From contig SBFY01000142.1 in NCBI GenBank assembly GCA_006227085.1, forward strand, positions 1 to 5,470: 5,470 bases of DNA. Reading direction: 5' to 3'. Positions within the stretch are counted from its first letter, which is position 1. Each line of letters starts with the position of its first letter. Below the pieces are notes generated by a model. It worked only from the letters and a program-made list of their open reading frames with translations. It did not search any database and was not told the DNA's origin. Below, in pieces: positions 1 through 5,173 of this stretch. Source of the DNA: Gammaproteobacteria bacterium (GTDB lineage Bacteria; Pseudomonadota; Gammaproteobacteria; Pseudomonadales; M0112). The translations under genes and the position numbers were made by a program.

Positions 1-327
1 GGGCTCCTGCTGCGGCTGTTGGCGGACATCCAGTCAAAACCCGACAGCACCATCGCCAGCCTGTTTGGCTACTGGCCCAATGACGAGGAACGCAGCCTGT
101 TCGCCCAGATGGCCTCCGAAGCGCCACTGCTGGCCGACCGGGAATCCCTGCTGAACGAACTGCAAGGCTGCCTGACCCGCCTGCAGCAGGAAGCCAGCGC
201 CCTGCCCGCCCGCCGCTTGCAAGCCGAACTGGCAGAACAGGGAACCACCGGCTACAGTGATCTCAGCCCCGAGCAAAAAGCGCGATTTGCGGCCCTGTTC
301 AAGCCCAGCGCGGATAAAGACGGCTAA
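1..327 (+). CDS. dnaG: DNA primase DnaG, C-terminal fragment (helicase-binding domain)
   Basis: The reading frame is open at the left edge and runs 108 codons to TAA at 325-327, so only the C-terminus of the gene is present. DnaG makes the RNA primers for replication, and its C-terminal domain docks on the DnaB helicase at the fork. The fragment is a string of amphipathic helices with no catalytic or zinc motif. It includes the stretch FAQMASEAPLL followed by ELQGCLTRLQQEA, and it ends with LSPEQKARFAALF, which resembles the LSxEE/LS..EK tail of gammaproteobacterial primases. The domain is poorly conserved, so the call rests mainly on the position immediately upstream of rpoD in the same orientation (the conserved rpsU-dnaG-rpoD macromolecular synthesis order) together with this helical tail. 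The catalytic TOPRIM and zinc domains lie outside the window. Confidence 0.85.
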   Translation, partial: GLLLRLLADIQSKPDSTIASLFGYWPNDEERSLFAQMASEAPLLADRESLLNELQGCLTRLQQEASALPARRLQAELAEQGTTGYSDLSPEQKARFAALFKPSADKDG

Positions 328-343
328 CGCCACCGAAGGGGTG

Positions 344-391
344 AAAAACCCGCCAACCTGCTGCCAACACGGGCGGTAGGATGGGGTTTTT
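344..391 (+). terminator. Probable intrinsic terminator after dnaG
   Basis: A hairpin starts 16 bp after the dnaG stop. The inner stem pairs CCTGCTGCC (357-365) with GGCGGTAGG (372-380) over nine pairs including two G-U wobbles, with a 6-nt loop. An outer stem pairs AAAAACCC (344-351) with GGGTTTTT (384-391), so the structure ends in a run of five T. This would separate dnaG from rpoD transcription, at least in part. The internal loop between the two stems weakens the case. Confidence 0.55.
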
Positions 392-392
392 G

Positions 393-401
393 TGATATCA
401 T
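393..401 (+). promoter_or_regulatory. Possible extended -10 promoter element for rpoD
   Basis: TGA followed directly by TATCAT (396-401) matches the extended -10 form TGnTATAAT with one mismatch. It sits just past the dnaG terminator and would start a transcript near 408, leaving a leader of about 55 nt before the rpoD start codon. No convincing -35 hexamer lies 16-18 bp upstream, which extended -10 promoters can tolerate. This is a motif match only. Confidence 0.3.
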
Positions 402-411
402 TGCCGGCTTT

Positions 412-439
412 CTGCCCACGCTGGGCAGTTGTATTTTTT
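412..439 (+). terminator. Hairpin plus T-tract in the rpoD leader (possible attenuator)
   Basis: CTGCCCA (412-418) and TGGGCAG (422-428) form a perfect 7-bp GC-rich stem with a 3-nt loop. It is followed at once by TTGTATTTTTT (429-439). This has the form of an intrinsic terminator, but it ends only 24 bp before the rpoD ATG, with no room for another promoter downstream. It is therefore either a second dnaG terminator that is partly read through, or an attenuator acting on rpoD mRNA. Confidence 0.45.
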
Positions 440-463
440 GACTTTGTCGCCACAGGGATCGCT

Positions 464-2341
464 ATGAGTGACACCTCTTCACAGCCCTCCACTTCCCGCT
501 TGAAAGACCTGGTCACCCTCGGACGGGAACAGGGTTACCTGACCTACACCGAAGTGAACGACCACCTGCCGGATGATTTCACCGATCCGGAGCAGTTCGA
601 AGACATCATCCAGAGCCTGAATAACATCGGTATCCAGGTGTTTGAAGAAACCCCGGATGCCGACACCCTGATGCTGGCCGAAACCGACTCCCCGGACGAT
701 GACGCCGTGGAAGAGGCCGCCGGCATCCTTGCCTCGGTAGAAGCCGAAGCCGGCCGCACCACGGACCCGGTACGCATGTACATGCGCGAGATGGGCACCG
801 TCGACCTGCTGACCCGCGAAGGCGAAATCGCCATCGCCAAACGCATTGAAGAAGGTACCCGTGAACTGATGGCCGCATTGGCCTGGTACCCCGGTGCCGT
901 ACAGAAAGTGCTGGATGACTACGCACTGACCAGCACCGAGGAGCGCAAACTCTCCGACGTACTGCTCGGCTATCTCGATCCGATGGAACACGTGCCCTCT
1001 GCCGCGGAGATTGCGGCCGCCAAGGAAAAGGAAGAAGAGGAAGCCGCTGCTGCCAAAGCCGATGAAGACGACGATGACAGCGGTGATGACGACGATGACG
1101 ACACCAGCAGCGATGACGACGAAGGCGGCCCGGATCCGGTCGAAGCCAAGCGCCGTTTCGATGACCTGTCCGCACAGCTGCAAAAAGCCGATCGCGCCAT
1201 CAAGCGCTACGGCCGCAGCCATGCCAGCACGCACAAGCAGCTGGATGCCTTGGGTGAACTGTTCAAGTACCTGAAGCTGACGCCGCGCCTGATCGAGCCG
1301 ATCCTGGCCGACTCGCGCAACACCCTGCAAGCCATCCGTGACCGTGAAAAGGAGCTGATGAAGCTCTGCGTCACCAAGTGCAAGATGCCGCGCCAGGAAT
1401 TCATCAAGCGTTTCCAGGGCAATGAAACCAATTTGCGCTGGGCGGACAACCTGTCACGCACCAAGCCCAAGTGGGCCAGCAACTTCACGCCGGAAATGCG
1501 CGAAGAGATCAAGCGCGTGCAAGGCAAACTGATCGAGATCGAAGGTCAAGTTGGCCTGACGATTGCCGAGATCAAGGAAATCCACCGCCGCATGTCGATC
1601 GGTGAAGCCCGTGCCCGCCGCGCCAAGAAAGAAATGGTGGAAGCGAACCTGCGACTGGTGATTTCGATTGCCAAGAAATACACCAACCGCGGCCTGCAGT
1701 TCCTCGACCTGATCCAGGAAGGCAACATCGGCCTGATGAAAGCGGTCGACAAGTTCGAATACCGTCGTGGTTACAAGTTCTCGACCTATGCCACCTGGTG
1801 GATTCGCCAGGCCATCACGCGTTCCATCGCTGACCAGGCCCGCACCATCCGTATCCCGGTGCACATGATCGAGACCATCAACAAGCTGAACCGTATCTCA
1901 CGGCAAATGCTGCAGGAGATGGGCCGCGAACCGACGCCGGAAGAGCTGGGCAAACGCATGGACATGCCGGAAGACAAGATCCGCAAGGTCCTGAAAATTG
2001 CCAAGGAACCGATCTCCATGGAAACCCCGATCGGCGACGACGAGGATTCCAGCCTGGGCGATTTCATCGAAGACGCCAATGTGGCCTCACCACTGGATGC
2101 TGCCACCAGCGAAAACCTGAGCGAAAGCACCCGCATGGTTTTGGCCAGCCTGACCGCGCGCGAAGCCAAGGTATTGCGCATGCGCTTCGGTATCGACATG
2201 AATACCGATCACACGCTGGAAGAAGTCGGCAAGCAGTTCGATGTGACGCGTGAACGTATTCGCCAGATCGAAGCCAAGGCCCTGCGCAAACTGCGTCACC
2301 CGTCACGTTCGGAGCAACTGCGCAGCTTCCTCGACGAATAA
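464..2341 (+). CDS. rpoD: RNA polymerase primary sigma factor RpoD (sigma-70)
   Basis: This is the housekeeping sigma factor, 625 aa (E. coli 613), which directs RNA polymerase to -35/-10 promoters. Region 1.1 lies at about residues 12-75, region 1.2 starts at DPVRMYMREMG (101-111), and a long non-conserved region follows up to about 390. Region 2 begins at MVEANLRLVISIAKKY (391), and the -10 reading helix has W445, W446, Q449 and T452, matching E. coli W433, W434, Q437 and T440. Region 4.2 contains VTRERIRQIEAKALRKLR, where R596, E597 and R600 match E. coli R584, E585 and R588. The constant offset of 12 shows that all extra length lies upstream, in the N-terminal half. The ATG at 464 was chosen because AGGGA (454-458) lies 5 nt upstream and the protein then starts MSDTSSQPS. 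An upstream ATG at 392 overlaps the hairpin region and adds 24 residues unlike sigma-70. The non-conserved region carries an acidic run at residues 200-220 (D/E/S/G/T only). Confidence 0.98.
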   Translation: MSDTSSQPSTSRLKDLVTLGREQGYLTYTEVNDHLPDDFTDPEQFEDIIQSLNNIGIQVFEETPDADTLMLAETDSPDDDAVEEAAGILASVEAEAGRTTDPVRMYMREMGTVDLLTREGEIAIAKRIEEGTRELMAALAWYPGAVQKVLDDYALTSTEERKLSDVLLGYLDPMEHVPSAAEIAAAKEKEEEEAAAAKADEDDDDSGDDDDDDTSSDDDEGGPDPVEAKRRFDDLSAQLQKADRAIKRYGRSHASTHKQLDALGELFKYLKLTPRLIEPILADSRNTLQAIRDREKELMKLCVTKCKMPRQEFIKRFQGNETNLRWADNLSRTKPKWASNFTPEMREEIKRVQGKLIEIEGQVGLTIAEIKEIHRRMSIGEARARRAKKEMVEANLRLVISIAKKYTNRGLQFLDLIQEGNIGLMKAVDKFEYRRGYKFSTYATWWIRQAITRSIADQARTIRIPVHMIETINKLNRISRQMLQEMGREPTPEELGKRMDMPEDKIRKVLKIAKEPISMETPIGDDEDSSLGDFIEDANVASPLDAATSENLSESTRMVLASLTAREAKVLRMRFGIDMNTDHTLEEVGKQFDVTRERIRQIEAKALRKLRHPSRSEQLRSFLDE

Positions 2342-2364
2342 GTCGGGCAAGCCGAGCAAGCTAG

Positions 2365-2441
2365 GGGCCCATAGCTCAGTTGGTTAGAGCAGGCGACTCA
2401 TAATCGCTTGGTCCCAGGTTCAAGTCCTGGTGGGCCCACCA
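2365..2441 (+). tRNA. tRNA-Ile2 (CAU anticodon, lysidine type)
   Basis: A 77-nt cloverleaf fits completely. The acceptor stem is GGGCCCA (2365-2371) with TGGGCCC (2431-2437). The D stem is GCTC/GAGC. The anticodon stem is GGCGA/TCGCT with loop CTCATAA, and the T stem is CCAGG/CCTGG with loop TTCAAGT. The CCA end is encoded at 2439-2441. The anticodon is CAT (2399-2401). Three tRNAs share this anticodon. The anticodon arm and variable region (GGCGACTCATAATCGCT, then TGGTC) match the E. coli tRNA-Ile2 as I know it, whereas elongator tRNA-Met has a different arm and initiator tRNA has the GGG/CCC arm. It would then be modified to lysidine by TilS and read AUA codons. It lies 23 bp after the rpoD stop and probably shares its transcript. 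Automatic annotation may label it tRNA-Met. Confidence 0.88.
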
Positions 2442-2447
2442 CCCAAT

Positions 2448-2475
2448 AAAAAAGCCACCCTCGCGGTGGTTTTTT
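2448..2475. terminator. Symmetric intrinsic terminator after rpoD-tRNA
   Basis: CCACC (2455-2459) pairs with GGTGG (2465-2469) around a 5-nt loop, extended by a G-T pair. It is flanked by six A (2448-2453) on the left and six T (2470-2475) on the right. The A and T tracts make it usable in both directions. It ends the rpoD-tRNA unit from the left and would also stop minus-strand transcripts coming through from the P450 gene. Confidence 0.88.
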
Positions 2476-2526
2476 GTTGGGCTAATGCGGTCTGGCGGGG
2501 CTTGCTCGTTAAAGGGTCCAGGTTCA

Positions 2527-2545
2527 CAAAATGCAACGCATTTTG
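2527..2545 (-). terminator. Small hairpin downstream of the P450 gene
   Basis: CAAAATGC (2527-2534) and GCATTTTG (2538-2545) form a perfect 8-bp stem with a 3-nt loop, starting 28 bp past the P450 stop codon. The stem is AT-rich and no long T-run follows, so as a terminator it would be weak. It may instead be a 3'-end stabilising hairpin. The stronger bidirectional terminator at 2448-2475 lies beyond it. Confidence 0.3.
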
Positions 2546-2573
2546 AAACGCGGTACCACTCACGAAACCCGCA

Positions 2574-4022
2574 TCAAGCCGCGCGAGGCCCCACCACCCG
2601 CACCTTCAAATTCATCGGCTGCGTAAACGGCACTGCCACCACTTTCGGCTTGTCGTGGCCGGGCACCAGCTCGAGATCAAAATGATTGACCCAATACGAC
2701 ACCATTTCCTGTGAAAACAGTGGGCCCACCATGGCGCCGGTACAACGGTGCGCACCACTGCCAAAGGTCAACACCGTGCGCTTGAGGTTGGTCGCGTCAT
2801 CCCCGAGGAAACGCGAGGGATCAAACACTTCCGGGTTAGGGAAAATCTTTTCGTTCATGTGGTTGCTGGAAATCTGCACGATCACCTCATCGCCCTTGCG
2901 AATGGTGTAACCGTGGAACTGGAAATCCTTCGTCGCGTAGCGAATCACCAACGCACCGGGCGGGTTGATGCGCGTGGCTTCCATGAAAATGGCGCGCAGC
3001 ACTTTTTGCTGCATCGGGTCGACATGGCCTTCGGATTCTTTTGATAGCTGCTGGTATTCCTCCCTGACTTTCTGCAACCACTCCGGATGCGCCAGCAACT
3101 GGTACAGCATGAATGCTGCCGCCGAGGCCACCGTATCGTAACCGGCCAGATAGGCCGCGATCGGCACGATCTTCAAGTCACTGTCTTCCCAGCTGCCGAG
3201 GTTATCCGGTGGCGGGAAATCCAGGTACTGCCCCAACAAGGTGCTTGCCTTGACCTTGGGATCCGTCCGCACGCGATGAACGATCTTCAGCGAATTCTCG
3301 TTCATCTTGTTTTGCGCTTTCTTGTAGACCGGGTTATTCAACGCCAGCCACAGCGGCAAGTGCCCATAGGTAGCGAAAATCAGCGTGTGCACGACCGTGG
3401 ATAATTCCTTGGCGGTAAACGGGAACGGCTCGCCATTGAGGATATGCGACAGCACATCCACCGTTTGCGATTGCGATTCTTTCAAGGGGTCAAACGTATC
3501 ACCCGGCTGCCAGCGACTGGAATGCTTGCTCACCACCTTGATGATTTCGTCGCGGCGTTCACGCTCCAGGCCGCGATTGAGGAAGTTACTGTGGATCCTG
3601 CGGTAAAACTTGTGCTGCGGCCCATCGAAGGTGCCGGGCAGGCGGCTGTTGACGGCCTTCATCAGCACTTCCATGGATTTGGTGGTGCACAGCAGCTCGT
3701 CATGCTCCAGCAAGGCAATCGCATCATCGCCGCAGAGGATGGTCAGCTCGTTACCCATGATCGGCATACGAAAAGCATCACCGTATTTCTGGCGGGTTTC
3801 ATTCAAAAACGGCAGCACATCGCCGGTGAATTGCCGGATGGGGCCGATGAACGGCAGGCACTTGATGCGCGGGGGGCGCTTGCCACTGCCGGTGCCCACT
3901 TTGATGCTGCCGGGGCTCGCTGCCGAAAACGGGCATTTCGGCTCAGTGAGCCCGTCCCGGCTCATGCCCCCGACCGGGCATGCGGCCGCTGGGGTGGATT
4001 CCTGTAAGGGTTCAGCCTGCAT
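2574..4022 (-). CDS. Cytochrome P450 monooxygenase
   Basis: This is a complete 482-aa soluble P450, a haem-thiolate enzyme that inserts oxygen into C-H bonds using electrons from a redox partner. All signature elements are present: the I-helix oxygen-activation motif AGYDT (residues 293-297), the K-helix ExxR (E348, R351), the FDPSRF meander (400-405), and the haem-binding loop FGSGAHRCTG (420-429) with Cys427 as axial ligand. No N-terminal membrane anchor is visible; the first ~50 residues are a polar leader containing two Cys-Pro pairs (15-16 and 30-31). The start is ATG at 4022, supported by AGGAGA (plus positions 4029-4034) with 6-nt spacing; Met20 has no comparable site. The frame stays open far upstream but there runs antisense to the regulator gene. 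It diverges from the TetR gene with a palindrome between them, which points to induction by a small hydrophobic ligand. I cannot assign a CYP family or substrate. No ferredoxin or reductase gene is in the window. Confidence 0.95.
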   Translation of the reverse strand: MQAEPLQESTPAAACPVGGMSRDGLTEPKCPFSAASPGSIKVGTGSGKRPPRIKCLPFIGPIRQFTGDVLPFLNETRQKYGDAFRMPIMGNELTILCGDDAIALLEHDELLCTTKSMEVLMKAVNSRLPGTFDGPQHKFYRRIHSNFLNRGLERERRDEIIKVVSKHSSRWQPGDTFDPLKESQSQTVDVLSHILNGEPFPFTAKELSTVVHTLIFATYGHLPLWLALNNPVYKKAQNKMNENSLKIVHRVRTDPKVKASTLLGQYLDFPPPDNLGSWEDSDLKIVPIAAYLAGYDTVASAAAFMLYQLLAHPEWLQKVREEYQQLSKESEGHVDPMQQKVLRAIFMEATRINPPGALVIRYATKDFQFHGYTIRKGDEVIVQISSNHMNEKIFPNPEVFDPSRFLGDDATNLKRTVLTFGSGAHRCTGAMVGPLFSQEMVSYWVNHFDLELVPGHDKPKVVAVPFTQPMNLKVRVVGPRAA

Positions 4023-4058
4023 GGTCTCTCTCCTGGGGTGGGTAGCCGGCACTTGCCA

Positions 4059-4090
4059 GCATACAACATATTTTGTAATTTGTTGTATGC
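4059..4090. promoter_or_regulatory. 32-bp inverted repeat, likely TetR operator
   Basis: GCATACAACA (4059-4068) and TGTTGTATGC (4081-4090) are perfect 10-bp inverted arms separated by a 12-bp AT-rich spacer. Inside, TACAA (4063-4067) and TTGTA (4073-4077) form a second, closer inverted pair, so two overlapping dimer sites are possible. It lies between the divergent P450 and TetR genes, 36 bp upstream of the P450 start codon. TetR-family repressors commonly bind such palindromes in the promoter region of a divergent target. Binding here is inferred from position and symmetry. Confidence 0.75.
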
Positions 4091-4120
4091 AGGATAATCC
4101 CCTTCCCCAAGGGCCGTCAA
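4091..4120 (-). promoter_or_regulatory. Possible sigma-70 promoter for the P450 gene
   Basis: On the minus strand TTGACG (plus positions 4120-4115, 5 of 6 to the -35 consensus) is followed after 18 bp by TATCCT (4096-4091, 4 of 6 to the -10 consensus). Transcription would begin near 4084, inside the right arm of the inverted repeat, giving a leader of about 60 nt before the P450 ATG. A bound repressor would then cover the start site. The -10 match is modest. Confidence 0.38.
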
Positions 4121-4196
4121 CAAGTAATCCGCGGGGCTTTCCATTACCATGCCTGCACTGCCCCTTAACCACATGATTGGACAAGGTAATTTCCCC

Positions 4197-4796
4197 GTGA
4201 CCCGCAACAGCCGCAAGGCCAGGAACGACACCCCCGAATACGCCGAAGTGAAACACCGCATGGTGGCCGCAGCCATCGAACTGATGGCCGACAGGGGTTT
4301 GCAGAAATTCCGCTTTGAAGAGCTGGCCGAGAAAGTGGGCTATAACCGCGCCACCATCTACCGCTATTTCGACAGCAAGCAGGATCTTGTCACCGAAGTG
4401 ATGATGACCCTGATGCACGAGATCACCAATGACATCATTGAGGAAACCACCGGCACAGGCACCGTCACCCCGCAGACATTCACCGATGCCCTCTACAACA
4501 TCATCACTGACCTGCGCACTGACAAGCGTTACGCCATCATCATGGACGCGCAAAACGTCGAAGCGTTTGCGCAACTCACCCATCAGTACTTTTCAGCCAT
4601 CACCACCGACATGCTGGAAAAGCACATGATGGAAGACCCCGCCGGGCGTGTATTGAAAGAAGGCATCGCCATGGACGATGCCGTGCACTGGCTGATGCAC
4701 CAGATTATTTCCTACGGCTTCCTGGGCCTGAAAGGCAATAACGAGAAAGAACAAAAGGCGTATCTGGAAAAGATGGTGGTGTCGGTGATTATCTAG
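4197..4796 (+). CDS. TetR/AcrR-family transcriptional regulator
   Basis: This is a 199-aa one-component repressor with the usual TetR size and layout. Helix 1 starts near AEVKHRMVAAAIELMADRG (residues 16-34). The helix-turn-helix spans FRFEELAEKVGYNRATIYRYF (38-58), with the family hallmark IYRYFDSKQDLV. The remaining ~135 residues form the ligand-binding and dimerisation domain. The GTG at 4197 was chosen because AAGG (4183-4186) lies 10 nt upstream and the protein then starts TRNSRKARND, a normal short basic leader. ATG starts at 4149 and 4173 are in frame but lack a Shine-Dalgarno site and add 16 or 8 residues not expected for the family. It is divergent from the P450 gene and shares the palindrome at 4059-4090 with it. 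A GATAAT hexamer at 4093-4098 could belong to its own promoter, but no good -35 pairs with it. The last 31 codons are repeated downstream. Ligand unknown. Confidence 0.93.
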   Translation: MTRNSRKARNDTPEYAEVKHRMVAAAIELMADRGLQKFRFEELAEKVGYNRATIYRYFDSKQDLVTEVMMTLMHEITNDIIEETTGTGTVTPQTFTDALYNIITDLRTDKRYAIIMDAQNVEAFAQLTHQYFSAITTDMLEKHMMEDPAGRVLKEGIAMDDAVHWLMHQIISYGFLGLKGNNEKEQKAYLEKMVVSVII

Positions 4797-4958
4797 GTGG
4801 CGGAATGTTACTCTGACCCCAATTATCCTCAGATTATTTCTTACGGCTTCCTGGGCTTGAAAGGTAACAACGAAAAAGAGCAAAAGGCCTATCTGGAAAA
4901 GATGGTGGTGTCAGTGATTATCTAGGTGGTGGAATATTTCCCTGATCCAAATTATCAG
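4701..4958 (+). repeat. Diverged tandem duplication, 2 x 129 bp, over the TetR gene 3' end
   Basis: Copy 1 (4701-4829) covers the last 31 codons, the stop and the 3' flank of the TetR gene; copy 2 (4830-4958) repeats it with no gap. In the 96 coding bases there are 8 differences, and all 8 leave the amino acid unchanged (for example TCC/TCT, CTG/TTG, GAG/GAA). In the 33 bases after the stop there are about 8 differences, so the flank has diverged faster than the coding part. The unit is 43 codons, so the two copies are in the same frame, separated by the TAG. Confidence 0.95.
4830..4925 (+). pseudogene. Remnant: 3' end of a second TetR-family gene
   Basis: This segment encodes the same last 31 residues as the upstream regulator (QIISYGFLGLKG through EKMVVSVII) followed by the same TAG stop. 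It has no start codon, no ribosome binding site and no DNA-binding domain, so it is not expected to be expressed as a functional protein. Because its eight base differences from the intact gene are all silent, it most likely came from a complete gene that was under selection. That gene could be an allele from a related strain or an older paralogue, lost by deletion or recombination except for this end. Confidence 0.75.
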
Positions 4959-4959
4959 T

Positions 4960-5169
4960 TCAGCTTAAACGGATAATTAAAAAATATCCGAATAAAATCC
5001 ACACCAAGAACACCATCCCGAAAATAATGGCAAATCCAACTGGATCATCTTTGTATTTCGGGTTAAATAAACTTCCATATGCCATATCAATGGAACCTTT
5101 CCTCAGCGCTTGAAACAAGGCATATGCAAGGCCAACCCAAAACAGTGCCAAAAGGATATTTAAAATCAT
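4960..5169 (-). CDS. Small two-helix membrane protein, unknown function
   Basis: A 69-aa protein I do not recognise. It has two clear hydrophobic helices, about residues 2-22 and 44-66, joined by a polar loop (RKGSIDMAYGSLFNPKYKDD) with mixed charges, so it should be an inner-membrane hairpin. The ATG at 5169 lies 4 bp after the stop of the upstream hydroxylase gene. The sequence GAAGGA touches the ATG and AGAAGG lies 12 nt upstream (plus 5182-5187), so translation is probably coupled to the upstream gene. An in-frame extension to 5211 overlaps the hydroxylase and is less likely. By my count the gene is about 37% GC, against about 55% for its neighbour, which suggests a separate origin. It could be an accessory subunit of the hydroxylase, but that is only inference from linkage. 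Confidence 0.65.
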   Translation of the reverse strand: MILNILLALFWVGLAYALFQALRKGSIDMAYGSLFNPKYKDDPVGFAIIFGMVFLVWILFGYFLIIRLS

Positions 5170-5173
5170 TCCT

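Noticed and set aside
392..463. Upstream ATG giving RpoD 24 more residues
   Set aside because: The added residues are unlike any sigma-70 start and overlap the leader hairpin; the ATG at 464 has a good Shine-Dalgarno site.
479..1864. Several long antisense frames inside rpoD
   Set aside because: They are explained by codon bias and the GAY-rich tract in a GC-rich gene; no recognisable domains or ribosome sites.
2515..2526. Echo of the tRNA T-arm (GGTCCAGGTTCA against GGTCCCAGGTTCA) as a possible att-site remnant
   Set aside because: Only 9 bases match without a gap, there is no integrase, and the rest of the tRNA 3' end is absent; too weak to call.
4023..4583. Long upstream extension of the P450 reading frame on the minus strand
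   Set aside because: It runs antisense through the regulator and the intergenic palindrome, encodes nothing P450-like, and the ATG at 4022 has a strong AGGAGA site.
4797..4925. Stop-codon read-through joining both repeat copies into one longer regulator
   Set aside because: The copies are in frame, but no read-through signal is visible and the protein already has normal TetR length.
4970..4990. CGGATA/TATCCG hairpin near the 3' end of the small membrane gene
   Set aside because: It lies within the coding region, is only 6 bp with an A-rich loop, and lacks a terminator-like T-tract after the stop.
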